DNA of 64,000 nucleotides from Lentibacillus jeotgali (GCF_000224785.1 NZ_AGAV01000003.1:186001-250000); one strand, 5' to 3'; shown: positions 25,531 to 34,796, counted from the first letter of the stretch. The notes: generated from the letters alone by a model not told the origin. Program-made: numbers and translations.

Positions 25531-25875
25531 CTAAGCGGTCATCTGTCTGCATGCATTCGCACAAGAACGACAAATAACTGCACATTCCTGACAGTGAGTA
25601 TCCTTGAATTTTTCGCATTCTGTTGCACACGCATCACAATGAGTAGCACAGAGTTTGCAAAATTCTGCTGCGCTTAGGCTATTCCTAGCCATGTATGCTG
25701 CAGCCTGAAAACACATATCTGAACAATCATTTAAATGTTGGATACACATTATACGTGCTTGAACATCCGGTTCCTGCAAACATGCTGTAGTACATTCTTC
25801 ACAAGCACGAGCACATTTTAAGCATTCATCAATACATTGATCCATATGTGTTGGGGAACTAGAAAGTACTCCCAT
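25531..25875 (-). CDS. Csp/YhjQ-type four-helix Cys-rich copper protein
   Basis: 114 residues with 18 cysteines spaced along four helices (CIDECLKCARACEECTTAC, CIQHLNDCSDMC, CKLCATHCDACATEC, CQECAVICRSCANAC). This is the pattern of cytosolic copper storage proteins (Csp3/DUF326), which load Cu(I) inside a four-helix bundle. There is no signal peptide, so it is cytosolic. GGGTGGTGAG lies before the ATG. Its convergent neighbour is a Met-rich lipoprotein. Confidence 0.88.
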   Translation of the reverse strand: MGVLSSSPTHMDQCIDECLKCARACEECTTACLQEPDVQARIMCIQHLNDCSDMCFQAAAYMARNSLSAAEFCKLCATHCDACATECEKFKDTHCQECAVICRSCANACRQMTA

Positions 25876-25960
25876 GACGACTCACCACCCTTTTATAATT
25901 TACAATAGTATTGTCTTAACAAATAAAGTAATTATACATGTTACGTAGAAAAATCTAGAA

Positions 25961-25990
25961 TCGGGCGCTTTCGCGGAATAAAAAAGCGTC
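25961..25990 (+). repeat. Dispersed GGGCGC hairpin repeat
   Basis: TCGGGCGCTTT, CGCGGAATAA, AAAAGCGTC; GGCGCTTT pairs with AAAGCGTC. A clear hairpin of the family. Confidence 0.55.
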
Positions 25991-26059
25991 AAAATCTGCA
26001 TTATCAGTCCATTTTGTCTAATAAATGTATTGCTTTAAAACGTTCAGGGAGGCAGGAAT

Positions 26060-26464
26060 ATGATAAGAGTAGATGTTGCTTACGCATTGATTTGTAAAGG
26101 AAACGAAGTTCTTGTGGTTAATAATCAAGGTGGTACCTGGTCTCTTCCTGGTGGAGCAGTTGAACAAGGTGAAACACTAGAGCAGGCAGTTATCCGTGAA
26201 GTTGCAGAGGAAACAGGGTTAACGATAAAAGTTGGAGAAATTGTTTCAGTTAACGAGGCCTTTTTCAAAGAAAATGGTCATCACGCACTATTTATAACAT
26301 TTAAAGCAGAGGCAATTGAAGGAAAACCCTCAATACAAGATACAGGGGAAATATCAGAAATAAAATGGACGGACTTCCAAACAGCAAATAACTTAATGCC
26401 TTATCATCCCGATGGAGTAGAAGGTTTATTAAAATCTTCATCACCTTATACATTCCAGGGTTAG
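26060..26464 (+). CDS. NUDIX hydrolase
   Basis: 134 residues. Nudix box GGAVEQGETLEQAVIREVAEETG, complete with REVAEE. The N-terminal VDVAYALICKGNEVLVVNNQGG and C-terminal TGEISEIKWTDFQTAN fit the MutT/NUDIX fold. GGGAGGCAGGAAT lies before the ATG. It differs from the Nudix protein at 15 kb. The substrate is unknown. Confidence 0.88.
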   Translation: MIRVDVAYALICKGNEVLVVNNQGGTWSLPGGAVEQGETLEQAVIREVAEETGLTIKVGEIVSVNEAFFKENGHHALFITFKAEAIEGKPSIQDTGEISEIKWTDFQTANNLMPYHPDGVEGLLKSSSPYTFQG

Positions 26465-26488
26465 TTATAACCCCTTTCTTCACTAAAT

Positions 26489-26517
26489 GGGAGCGTTATC
26501 GTAATAAGGAGGCGTCC
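26489..26517 (+). repeat. Dispersed hairpin repeat
   Basis: GGGAGCG, TTATCGTAATAAGGA, then GGCGTCC, followed by a T-run, so it may terminate the nudix gene transcript. Confidence 0.4.
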
Positions 26518-26676
26518 TTTTTTCGATATGTGAACCAGATATTTGAATAGGAATTTTGGAATTTCCATTTTATGCTAAAGGTGCTTTCATAATCTCATCA
26601 ATCTGTGCCTGATATTGTTTAACAGGGCCAAATTGCGTAGAAATGTATGTTAGAGTTTAGTTAGAGAGATGGATTT

Positions 26677-26799
26677 ATGCAACAAAATAGCTTCAAAGAA
26701 ATGAAGTCGAGAGAATTTTCCTTATCAAACCAAAATCTGATTCTTGTTGCTGGTGTAGGTATGACTATAGGAATTTTATTCGGAACTGGCATAATTTAA
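26677..26799 (+). CDS. 40-residue single-helix membrane peptide
   Basis: ATG-started frame with a polar N-terminus (MQQNSFKEMKSREFSLS) and one membrane helix (LILVAGVGMTIGILFGTGII). TTAGAGAGATGG, a moderate ribosome site, precedes it. Too short for family assignment. Confidence 0.35.
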   Translation: MQQNSFKEMKSREFSLSNQNLILVAGVGMTIGILFGTGII

Positions 26800-26813
26800 T
26801 TTGTTACTTAAAA

Positions 26814-26845
26814 AGGGCGCATTTCCTAAGTAAGGATTTGCACCC
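26814..26845 (+). repeat. Dispersed GGGCGC hairpin repeat
   Basis: AGGGCGCATTTCC, TAAGTAAGG, ATTTGCACCC; GGGCGCA pairs with TTGCACCC. It lies between the 40-residue gene and the lysE-type gene. Confidence 0.5.
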
Positions 26846-26860
26846 CGATTTAATAATTAG

Positions 26861-27496
26861 TTACACATACGTTATAAGTTGAGTTATTAATTCATAGCCA
26901 AAATAGGCACTAAATCCAAATAAAATAATTGCTGCCACAATCGCAGCCCATTTTAATACCGTCTGGTTTAAAAATCTTCTTGAAAAATGAATGATACTCA
27001 TTAACCCTATATCGTGGACTAATATCCCAAGTAAAATCCCTAGTGCTACTATTATAAACTGTGCTTGGTTCTCCCCATTTATAGAAAATACCAATAATGG
27101 ACTAAATATACCAATCCAAAATACGATATTACCCGGAGAAACTGCCATTAAGAAGCCCGAAGTATAAGCTTTTGCCAATGATTTTTTGGGGGTAGCTTCA
27201 CTAAAATCAACTTTATTTTTCGATTCTTTTAAGCTGTCAATCCCAATAATTAATAAAAATATACTTCCGATGAACCACATAATAAGTTCAACCATTGGAT
27301 GGGCTAAGACATGAGAAAATCCAAAGTAAACTAATATAATTAATGCTAAGTCTATTGTCATACCACCCAATCCCACAAACCATCCACTTAAAAACCCTTT
27401 TCTCAATGCCTGATTAACCATTTGTACAGTCATTGCTCCAGGAGTTACAGATATTACTAAACCTAATAAAAAATATGTAATGAAAGCTGTTATCAT
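26861..27496 (-). CDS. LysE/RhtB-family exporter
   Basis: 211 residues, six membrane segments. The N-terminal LLGLVISVTPGAMTVQMVNQALRKGF and the second half's SGFLMAVSPGNIVFWIG carry the paired (S/T)PGP-like loops of LysE-type amino-acid exporters. GGAGGAGTACAAAGA lies before the ATG. The substrate (amino acid or metal) cannot be told from sequence. Confidence 0.85.
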   Translation of the reverse strand: MITAFITYFLLGLVISVTPGAMTVQMVNQALRKGFLSGWFVGLGGMTIDLALIILVYFGFSHVLAHPMVELIMWFIGSIFLLIIGIDSLKESKNKVDFSEATPKKSLAKAYTSGFLMAVSPGNIVFWIGIFSPLLVFSINGENQAQFIIVALGILLGILVHDIGLMSIIHFSRRFLNQTVLKWAAIVAAIILFGFSAYFGYELITQLITYV

Positions 27497-27575
27497 TCTT
27501 TGTACTCCTCCGCAAAAAAATCACTAACAGACTAATTATAATTGAAAATGTATATTTATGAAGAACAAATGCTCA

Positions 27576-27605
27576 TTCCATTAACCGGCGCTTTTGTTGA
27601 AAAAA
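27576..27605 (+). repeat. Dispersed hairpin repeat, degenerate
   Basis: CCATTAACCGGCGCTTTTGTTG, with A-rich continuation. A weak member of the GGGCGC family. Confidence 0.3.
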
Positions 27606-27714
27606 GTAAAGGACTTTATTTTCAATTAACACTGGGGGCAGAATGAGCGGCGGATTCATTATTACATTCATTGATTGAATATACAGGATCAGGAATTTTG
27701 TTTGGTCGCCATGT

Positions 27715-28018
27715 AGAATGCGTACGAGAATTACGGACCTGATAAAGAAATGATGGCGACGTACTTTAACTACATGATTCGCAATCGCATGATGATTTGA
27801 TGCGGAAGCAGAATAAAGAGACAGAAAAGATAGCGCATTACGCTCACGAACACAGGGTTCATATTGATGAGGGAGGGTAATTATTACCGGAATCGAATTG
27901 GAACTATCCGATAGTAAGCCAGGAGCCAGACCATGAGGAATGCTACGCAGCATTTTGGCAGAAAGTGCGCGGGGCAGTGGTAAGTGAAGAATCCATCTGC
28001 CGGTTATATGCGGGATAA
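27715..28018 (+). pseudogene. Degenerate sigma-factor-like gene
   Basis: One frame gives NYGPDKEMMATYFNYMIRNRM, which resembles region 2 of sigma-70-type factors (YFNYxIRNRxID). It breaks by frameshift and continues as DLMRKQNKETEKIAHYAHEH. A later frame gives EPDHEECYAAFWQKVRGAV and ESICRLYAG, plausible as the C-terminal region. No intact frame remains. Confidence 0.4.
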
Positions 28019-28039
28019 ACGGTCGTTATATCATTTGAA

Positions 28040-28321
28040 TTATTTCATTCGGTGCTTAATCTTTTCATAAACGTCTTCTTCGCCTGTTCCTGCTAGTAAT
28101 GGAACACCATCAATCGCTTTTTCCTGTAAACTTTCGGGAACAATCGTGGTGGAGATCATGAGGTCATATTCATTCGCTTTATTAATAGCATCTTGAACAT
28201 TTGCTTGATGTAATGTCACGTGTTCGTTCAGCTGTTCTTTATCGAGCCATTCTTTTAACTTTTCGATAACAACGGTGGATGTTGCAATTCCTGTACCGCA
28301 AATAACGAGTATTTTTTTCAT
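28040..28321 (-). CDS. gatB: PTS galactitol-type IIB component
   Basis: 93 residues. The phosphocysteine loop LVICGTGIATSTVVIEKL has its Cys at residue 8, as in GatB/SgcB-type IIB proteins that take phosphate from IIA and pass it to the sugar in IIC. The stop-start junction overlaps the IIC gene by 4 bases. No IIA gene or polyol dehydrogenase is nearby, so the phosphoryl chain would need a partner elsewhere. The polyol substrate is an inference from the family. Confidence 0.85.
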   Translation of the reverse strand: MKKILVICGTGIATSTVVIEKLKEWLDKEQLNEHVTLHQANVQDAINKANEYDLMISTTIVPESLQEKAIDGVPLLAGTGEEDVYEKIKHRMK

Positions 28322-29435
28322 TGATTATTCTCCTTATGTTTCCATTTATGAATATATAGAAGTGCGGCAAAGGCCATGATTCCAATCAAGCCAATACCAA
28401 ACCAGCCCAGCCATTGTCCGGATCCGGTGAATATAAATGTTGTCCAAACGACACCATCAATCAGCGAGGAAATAATGGTGTTGGTTTCTGTATCAAAATC
28501 TGCATTAATAGCCATTTCCGTAAATAATGGGGCGATCCAGGTCGCAATGTATAATCCGGCACCGATATAAATCGTTGCTGTGATCACTGTACGAATGATA
28601 TTGCCCCGATAGACAGGTACCATTAAACAAAATAAAAACGGGAGAGAGGCTAAGTCGCCGAATGGCAGGACATGATTTCCCGGCAGGATAACAGCCATGG
28701 CCAGCGTAATCGGCACCATCAATAAGGAAGCGGATAGAACAGCAGGATGCCCAATCGTCAGTGCACTGTCCATACCGATGTACAGGTCACGATCCGGAAA
28801 TCTTTTTTTGATGCGGTTGCTGGCAGCTTCCGAAATAGGGGTCAGTCCTTCCATTAATAAGGCAACCATTTTCGGCATTAACAGCATGACAGCTGCTGTT
28901 TGAACAGCCAATTGCAATGTTTCCTGAATACCGTAGCCTGCCAACAGACCTATCAGGAGCCCAAGAAGCGCGCCCAGCACGGTGGAATCCCCGAACAAAC
29001 CAAATCGCCGCTGAATGGTTTCCGGATTGGACTGGATTTGATTAAATTTGGGAATACGGTCAAATAATGCATTCATCGGTTTTGCTAAAAAATAGGATGG
29101 TGCAGAAGCCGCGTGTGGAAAAGTCATTTTCTGATAACCGAAATACGATTCCACATCATCGGCTAATAGATCTCCCGCTAACAATACAACCATGGCATGA
29201 ACACCGATTGTTAATATCCCAAGGGTAAAATCATTGGTAATGGCATAGACAAGTGACCCGGTAAAAGCCATATGCCAATAGTTCCAAATATCAACATTTA
29301 CGGTTTTGGTAAGCCCGAAGGTTAAAAGGAGGATGTTGACACCGATGCTGATCGGAATAGCCAGACTTCCTAGTACGGTCCCATAGGAAATAGCTGAAGC
29401 GGCCGGCCAGCCGACATCAATAATTTGTAAATCCA
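28318..29435 (-). pseudogene. gatC: PTS galactitol-type IIC, 5' end lost
   Basis: From MDLQIIDVGWPAASAISYGT onward, a good GatC-type IIC: GLTKTVNVDIWNYWHMAF, DDVESYFGYQKMTFPHAAS, KRFPDRDLYIGMDSALTIGHPAV, GNIIRTVITATIY. Family members have two more membrane segments in front (about 70 residues). Here the upstream open frame (up to 29631) encodes a hydrophilic Cys/Pro-rich sequence unlike GatC, so the N-terminus was replaced or frameshifted. A truncated translocator is unlikely to work, so the adjacent IIB is probably orphaned. Confidence 0.7.
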
Positions 29436-29639
29436 TTTCAAAATGGCGTAACATCGATAAAAGTATTGTCAATGGTTCAAATTTTCTATCACATTGAGGT
29501 GCTGTGAAGTTAATAAGATCACTACGTGGAGGATAGGATGGGTCGTTCAAAAAAAGACACGTAAGATTACGGCAATGGCGGCCACAGAACTGATACCGGT
29601 GGTTACCATCCATTTTAATAAAGTAAATCAAGTGTTACA

Positions 29640-30080
29640 TGAAGAATTCTAGGATGAAATATGTCATGACCAAGAAGAATCGCCTTCTGAAAAGGAGAAG
29701 AAGATGTTTGATGTTGCCATGAGGTCAGAAAACGATTTGTTAGGGGAAAACGCTGAATTGATAGTTGAACAGTCTCTAACCTATAACTATTTCGGGACCC
29801 TGTCGCTTATAGTGAAGATGCTCGTCAATGGATTGATTATCATATATCACAAGGAAATTTTGAAGCGGCAATAAATAGTCATAGGAGGGTGCAGTCATTG
29901 AATAAGAGCTGCGTTCGTCTTACTTATAAGGGCCAGATTTAATAAATGAAACTCTTTAAAAGAATTATCGTAGGTAGACTAGGATTTAATCGGTTTTTAC
30001 AGAATGATTATAGAACAAAAAATTTTTAAATGCCCGTAATTGATTTGACAATTAAAAAAGAGTTGACGCCCGGGATATCA
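29640..30080 (+). other. 440-bp stretch of decayed coding fragments
   Basis: Two short coding-like segments in different frames (EKEKKMFDVAMRSENDLLG, then DPVAYSEDARQWIDYHISQG) with stops between and no start signals. They look like remains of one lost gene that I cannot identify. A degenerate dispersed repeat (AAGGGCCAGATTTAATAA) lies near 29.93 kb. Confidence 0.4.
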
Positions 30081-30091
30081 ACTCCAATTTA

Positions 30092-30469
30092 TTATAGCTT
30101 TTGAAATTGCTGTACACTGACAGGTCCCCTGCCACGGGGAATTTCCATTTTCTCACTGATTTTTGACTCTAATGACCGGGCAATGTATTCTGCAGCGACA
30201 TTGGGATCCATCTTATCACCGCATGTATATATATCGATACTTGCATAGGCCTGTTCCGGAAAGCTGTGGATGGTTAAATGTGATTCAGAAATAATAACAA
30301 CTCCACTCACGCCATGTGGTGCAAAACGATGAAAGGCAACCTCGCGAATTTCTGCACCGGCCTTCAATGCAGCATCCACAAATATACGCTCGATTAATTC
30401 GATATCGTTTAATGTATCAATATTACAATCCCACAGTTCTGCAATTAATTGTCTTCCCATAATTTCCAT
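30092..30469 (-). CDS. speD: S-adenosylmethionine decarboxylase proenzyme
   Basis: 125 residues, the small bacterial class of AdoMet decarboxylase (SpeH/SpeD). The self-cleavage site lies in [17 protein letters not shown], where the internal Ser becomes the pyruvoyl cofactor; [16 protein letters not shown] carries the proton-donor Cys. It supplies the aminopropyl donor for polyamine synthesis. AAGGGGAA precedes the ATG. The divergent gene cluster ends in a spermidine synthase, so the two halves of the pathway are linked here. Confidence 0.93.
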   Translation of the reverse strand: MEIMGRQLIAELWDCNIDTLNDIELIERIFVDAALKAGAEIREVAFHRFAPHGVSGVVIISESHLTIHSFPEQAYASIDIYTCGDKMDPNVAAEYIARSLESKISEKMEIPRGRGPVSVQQFQKL

Positions 30470-30689
30470 TGGTAAAAATTCCCCTTAATACTTGAACAAA
30501 TCACATATCGAAAGTATAAACTGTTTTCCTCTCATTTGCAATTCTGTTAAGGTGTAAGACGTGGAATTAGGGTTTGTGAATTTCCCGTCTGAAACTTTTC
30601 TCCCATTTATAATTGTTTTTTTGAAACCTTTATGAAACAAATACGTAATACATGCAGAAGATAGAATTTGAACTTGCGGGGGTGATCGT

Positions 30690-31202
30690 ATGGGCCTGTT
30701 TTCTAAAATCTTTTCAAAAAATAAAGAGGAGAAACCTGCGCCTAAGGAAAGAACGGTATTATCAATACAAATAGGAGACATCTTGACCTATGATCTCAGG
30801 GACTATGAGGTCGTAGGGAAAATCACATACCGGGATGGAAATTATGAATGGTATGGGTATCAGTTACTGGAAGGGCATGATACAGTTTGGTTATCGGCTG
30901 AAATGGATGATGAACTGGAGCTTGGTATTTACAATAAAATTCAATTAGCCGTGTCAAAGCCATACCCTAAAGAAGTGACCTATGAAGACAAAACCTATTA
31001 TTTGCAGGAATCAGGTACGGCCAGGGTAATTGGTGAAGGCAGAAGCTCGAATTTACATGGCTCAGAAATTGACTATGCTGATTATGCTGATACTGATGAG
31101 CAGAATTATATCAGTTTAGAAGCATGGGAAACCGAAGTTGAAGCAAGCCACGGGTATCCGGTTGAGGCATATGAAATTAAAATTATGGCAGGATCCATCT
31201 AA
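30690..31202 (+). CDS. DUF4178 protein of PspA-polyamine cluster
   Basis: 170 residues: a short basic N-terminal segment (GLFSKIFSKNKEE) resembling an amphipathic membrane anchor, then a beta-rich DUF4178 domain (GDILTYDLRDYEVVGKITYR, YEWYGYQLLEGHDTVWLSAE, LQESGTARVIGEGRSS). GGGGGTGAT precedes the ATG. It starts a five-gene rightward unit that ends with spermidine synthase. In other bacteria DUF4178 (YjfK) proteins travel with PspA and DUF350. Its molecular role is not established. Confidence 0.82.
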   Translation: MGLFSKIFSKNKEEKPAPKERTVLSIQIGDILTYDLRDYEVVGKITYRDGNYEWYGYQLLEGHDTVWLSAEMDDELELGIYNKIQLAVSKPYPKEVTYEDKTYYLQESGTARVIGEGRSSNLHGSEIDYADYADTDEQNYISLEAWETEVEASHGYPVEAYEIKIMAGSI

Positions 31203-31274
31203 ATGCTTGTAACAATGATTCAAAATGAAACGTTTACCCCTACTGCATTTTATATCATTCGAGGAGGAATATAG

Positions 31275-31946
31275 ATGTTTAAATTTTTTAAACGGATGTC
31301 AACAGTTGTAAGTTCGGAGTTAAATGCAATGCTGGACAAAGCAGAGGACCCGGTGAAAATGCTGGATCAATTTATGCGCGATATGGCCGAGGATATTCGT
31401 GAGGTGGAAACAGCTGTTGCAAAGCAAATTGCCAATGAAAAAAAACTTAAGCGCAAAGCAACTGACGCCGATTCGATGGTGGAAAAAAGACAGAAACAAG
31501 CTGAACAGGCAATCGAAGCAGGTAATGAGGATTTAGCGCGCCGTGCACTGCAGGACAAAAGTGATCATGAAGCGACTGCAGCTACTTTAAATGAGTCATG
31601 GGAAAGGGCTAAAAATGACTCTGAAGTTCTTCGGTCCAAATTGGATGAAATGAAAAAAGAGTATCAGGAAATGGAGCTTAAAAAGGATTCATTAAAAGCA
31701 CGTGCCGAATCTGCAAAAACACGGACAAAAATGAATCGTACGATGTCCTCTATAGGCAATGATGAATCCAAGCAAGGGTTTGAACGGATGGAAGAAAAAG
31801 TTATGCAATTTGAAGCAGAAGCAGAAACAAGTGAAGATATGTCAAAGGAGAGCCGAACATTGGATGACGAGTTTGAAGAATTGAATAAAAAAAATAACGT
31901 TGACGATGAATTAGCTGCATTAAAAGACAAAATGGGAAAAAAATAA
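31275..31946 (+). CDS. PspA/IM30 family membrane-stress protein
   Basis: 223 residues, almost wholly helical and highly charged. The N-terminal FKFFKRMSTVVSSELNAMLDKAEDP is the amphipathic helix plus start of the PspA/Vipp1 domain; DQFMRDMAEDIREVETAVAKQIANEKKL and long coiled coils follow. These ESCRT-III-like proteins assemble on damaged inner membrane. GAGGAGGAATATAG precedes the ATG. Neighbours suggest a dedicated envelope module rather than the liaH system. Confidence 0.9.
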   Translation: MFKFFKRMSTVVSSELNAMLDKAEDPVKMLDQFMRDMAEDIREVETAVAKQIANEKKLKRKATDADSMVEKRQKQAEQAIEAGNEDLARRALQDKSDHEATAATLNESWERAKNDSEVLRSKLDEMKKEYQEMELKKDSLKARAESAKTRTKMNRTMSSIGNDESKQGFERMEEKVMQFEAEAETSEDMSKESRTLDDEFEELNKKNNVDDELAALKDKMGKK

Positions 31947-32146
31947 AGGCACGCAGCACAGGGGCAGCATCTCTCCTAAAAAGCTGCTCCTTGTTTTGTT
32001 TGCGTATTTTCCGGCAGCATAAGCAGGCTGAGGCTTTTGCTATAAAGCTTCTCATAAGCCAATGGTTGACCTTACAGGAAAAACTTTAGCTGTTGCCATA
32101 AAGAAGGTTGCGATAAGCCGGGTTTTTCTAAGAAGGGGGGATTGAT

Positions 32147-32755
32147 TTGTTAAAAAAATGGAGTATATGTATCGGACTTTTATCTCTCATCATACTGTTA
32201 ACTGCATGTTCATCCAGAGGGGGGCAACAGGGAATAGTCATTACGGCTGATGATATTCCGCAAGAAACTCAAAAAGAGGAGATTATAGCTGCTATCAATC
32301 AAACTGCAAACAATGAAATCGATGATATCATCGAGGCCAATTTTCCTTTAATGGATACGGTTAATGGTGAGACGAATGACGCTGAAATTTATGCTACACA
32401 GCAATTTGAACTTGAGGAGCTTGCTTCTGTCTTTATGGAGGCAATAGAGCCGGAGAAAGTTAGTGACATAGAGGATAACCAGCAAATATTAATCTACCCT
32501 GATCATTTTATTACACTGCGGGAAAGTGATGAGGATCAGGATGTAGTCATGATAGAAGTTGCAGATGATGAGTTTGTGAGACGAAATTATTCACCAAATT
32601 TTTTAAGTACATATTTTTCTATCAGGTTATTAGAGAGTATGCTGGGAGCAGATAATTGGGGCAGTCGGCAATCAGGCGGATATACAGGTATGGGAGGCAC
32701 ACCCGGACGTGGAAACACTACATTCAGAGGAGGCGGCCCTGGAGCAGGTAAATAA
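32147..32755 (+). CDS. DUF4247 lipoprotein
   Basis: 202 residues, TTG start with GGGGGG 6 bases upstream. Signal peptide with lipobox LLTACS (Cys ~22). Acidic middle portion with FELEELASVFMEAIEPEKVSDIE and VMIEVADDEFVRRNYSPNFLSTYF, then a Gly-rich tail (GGYTGMGGTPGRGNT). DUF4247 proteins recur next to DUF350 and PspA genes. It lies outside the membrane; role unknown. Confidence 0.8.
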   Translation: MLKKWSICIGLLSLIILLTACSSRGGQQGIVITADDIPQETQKEEIIAAINQTANNEIDDIIEANFPLMDTVNGETNDAEIYATQQFELEELASVFMEAIEPEKVSDIEDNQQILIYPDHFITLRESDEDQDVVMIEVADDEFVRRNYSPNFLSTYFSIRLLESMLGADNWGSRQSGGYTGMGGTPGRGNTTFRGGGPGAGK

Positions 32756-32770
32756 AAGGAGTGTGATAAC

Positions 32771-33166
32771 ATGGGACCATATATAGCTACACTAGCCTAT
32801 TTTGCAATTTCTGTGGTCATTATTTTAATTGGTTTGTTTATCTTCGAGAATATGACCCGAAAATATAAGGACATGGAAGAAGTGAAAAATGGCAATCAAT
32901 CGGTTGCATTATCCATCGTCGGAAAAATAATCGGAATCTGTATCATATTAGCGTTTGCAATTTACAATAGTGATATCATTTATGAAACAATCATTTGGGG
33001 AGTAGTCGGTGTTGTTTTACAAATGATCGCATATTGGCTCTTTGATTTGTTTACAAGGAATTTTTCAGTCGAAGAACAGTTGTTGAAAAATAATATTGCA
33101 GTTGGCATTATGTCTATGGGTGTATCGATTGGATTGGCGTTTGTAATCGGTGCGTCCATTACGTAA
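32771..33166 (+). CDS. DUF350 (YjfL-type) membrane protein
   Basis: 131 residues with four membrane segments arranged as two repeats (FAISVVIILIGLFIFENMTRKY and NNIAVGIMSMGVSIGLAFVIG; a conserved N-xAVA/IxxxG pattern appears as NQSVALSIVGKIIG and NNIAVGIMSMG). AAGGAGTGTG precedes the ATG, 15 bases after the previous stop. This is a partner of PspA clusters in many bacteria. Confidence 0.85.
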   Translation: MGPYIATLAYFAISVVIILIGLFIFENMTRKYKDMEEVKNGNQSVALSIVGKIIGICIILAFAIYNSDIIYETIIWGVVGVVLQMIAYWLFDLFTRNFSVEEQLLKNNIAVGIMSMGVSIGLAFVIGASIT

Positions 33167-33177
33167 AATTTAAAAAG

Positions 33178-33201
33178 CGCGGCCAGGCATTTGCTTGGCC
33201 G
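33178..33201 (+). terminator. Hairpin between DUF350 and spermidine synthase genes
   Basis: GCGGCCAGGC and GCTTGGCCGC form a strong stem with a short loop, but the T-run after it is weak (CTGTTATTATT). It may attenuate rather than end transcription before the spermidine synthase gene. Confidence 0.45.
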
Positions 33202-33245
33202 CCTGTTATTATTCGACCAGGTTTTTATCATGGAGTGAATCAGAA

Positions 33246-34796
33246 TTGAATGAGACAGCAGTAAGAAAAAGCAAAATAATTTATTGGTCATCGGGAATTG
33301 TATCGATCTGCGGAATTATATTCGAGGTATTATTTGGCGCATTAGGGTCATACATACTGGGGGATGGAGTGAAACAATATACGTTGACGATTTCTCTGTT
33401 CCTGACCGGTATGGGAATTGGTGCCAGTTTAAGTGAAAAGGTGATGAAGCATTTAATTATCACCTTTGTATGGATTGAATTCGGTGTAGCCATCGTTGGG
33501 GGATTTTCAAGTTTTACAATGTTTGGAATCACCGCCTTTGCGCCAGCTGGAACAGATGCATTTTATTTATATTTTATTACACTATTAGTTGGCGGATTAA
33601 CAGGGATAGAATTGCCGGTTCTTATTCGGAAAGCGAATGAGATTGGTGTCACATTAAATAAAAGTACAGCACGTGTTTTATTTTCCGATTACGCAGGGGG
33701 GTTAATTGGAGGCTTATTATTTGTCTTTTTATTGCGTCCCCAGTTCGGCATGGTCAAATCAGCATTTCTGGTCGGGTGTATAAATTTAACGGTAGCACTA
33801 CTTGTTCTGTGGTTGTTCCGTAAAGAAATCCGCCACTTTGCGGTACATGCTGTTATTGGACTATGTATCGGATTTTTGTTAATTGCAGGGGTACTTTTCG
33901 GGGAAGCAATGGCATTCAGCTTTGAACAGAAACTTTACAAAGATCCAATTATACATATGGAAGAAAGCAAATATCAAAGAATTACATTAACACGGGGTGG
34001 AGAAGATGTGCGGCTCTATTTGAATGGATCGTTGCAATTTAGCACAATAGATGAGCATCGCTATCATGAAGTGCTTGTCCATCCAACGATGGCTTCTGCG
34101 GAAAATCCCGAAAATATATTGATATTAGGCGGTGGTGACGGCATTGCTGCCAAAGAAGTCCTCAAATATGAGGAAGTAAAAGATATTACTGTTGTTGAGC
34201 TGGATCCGGCGGTTGTGAAATTGGCTAATTCAAATAAACATTTACTGGAGTTAAATGAAGGTTCTCTGAAACATGAAAAAGTGGATGTCATAAACCGTGA
34301 CGCTTTTGAGTTTTTGGAAAGTGCAAATGAATGGTTTGATGTCATCATTGTTGATTTGCCTGATCCAAATAATGAAAGCCTAAACAAGCTTTATACAAGG
34401 GAATTTTACTCATTGGTTCGGAATCATTTAGTGCCCGGTGGTACAACAATGGTCCAGGCAACGAGTCCGGTCTTTGCAACAGAAGTTTATTGGACGATAT
34501 CCGAGACCATTGCATCCACAGGATTGCATACTAAAAATTTGCATGTCGATGTGCCAAGCTTTGGCAATTGGGGATTTGTTATGGCAAGCCGTGGTGCCAT
34601 AAACCTGAATGAAGTGGACATAGATGCTCAAACGAATTTTTTAACGGATGATATGATTCCCACTTTGACAGCTTTTGGGAAAGATGAAGATAAACAAATT
34701 ACTGATGACAATGGTGACCCTATTGAGTTGAAGCCCAATACATTAATCGATCCGCACTTAATTCAAATTTACGAAGATGCATGGAAACATTATTAG
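33246..34796 (+). CDS. Membrane-fused polyamine aminopropyltransferase
   Basis: 516 residues. Residues ~1-225 hold about seven membrane segments (YWSSGIVSICGIIFEVLFGALGSYILGDG, GLTGIELPVLIR). Residues ~235-515 are a spermidine-synthase domain: YQRITLTRGGEDVRLYLNGSLQFSTIDEHRYHE, NILILGGGDGIAAKEVLKY (AdoMet-type loop) and DVIIVDLPDPNNESLNKLY with the catalytic Asp. The TTG is chosen as start because GGAGTGA lies 10 bases upstream and the upstream extension looks noncoding. With speD next door it likely makes spermidine or a related polyamine at the membrane. Confidence 0.88.
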   Translation: MNETAVRKSKIIYWSSGIVSICGIIFEVLFGALGSYILGDGVKQYTLTISLFLTGMGIGASLSEKVMKHLIITFVWIEFGVAIVGGFSSFTMFGITAFAPAGTDAFYLYFITLLVGGLTGIELPVLIRKANEIGVTLNKSTARVLFSDYAGGLIGGLLFVFLLRPQFGMVKSAFLVGCINLTVALLVLWLFRKEIRHFAVHAVIGLCIGFLLIAGVLFGEAMAFSFEQKLYKDPIIHMEESKYQRITLTRGGEDVRLYLNGSLQFSTIDEHRYHEVLVHPTMASAENPENILILGGGDGIAAKEVLKYEEVKDITVVELDPAVVKLANSNKHLLELNEGSLKHEKVDVINRDAFEFLESANEWFDVIIVDLPDPNNESLNKLYTREFYSLVRNHLVPGGTTMVQATSPVFATEVYWTISETIASTGLHTKNLHVDVPSFGNWGFVMASRGAINLNEVDIDAQTNFLTDDMIPTLTAFGKDEDKQITDDNGDPIELKPNTLIDPHLIQIYEDAWKHY

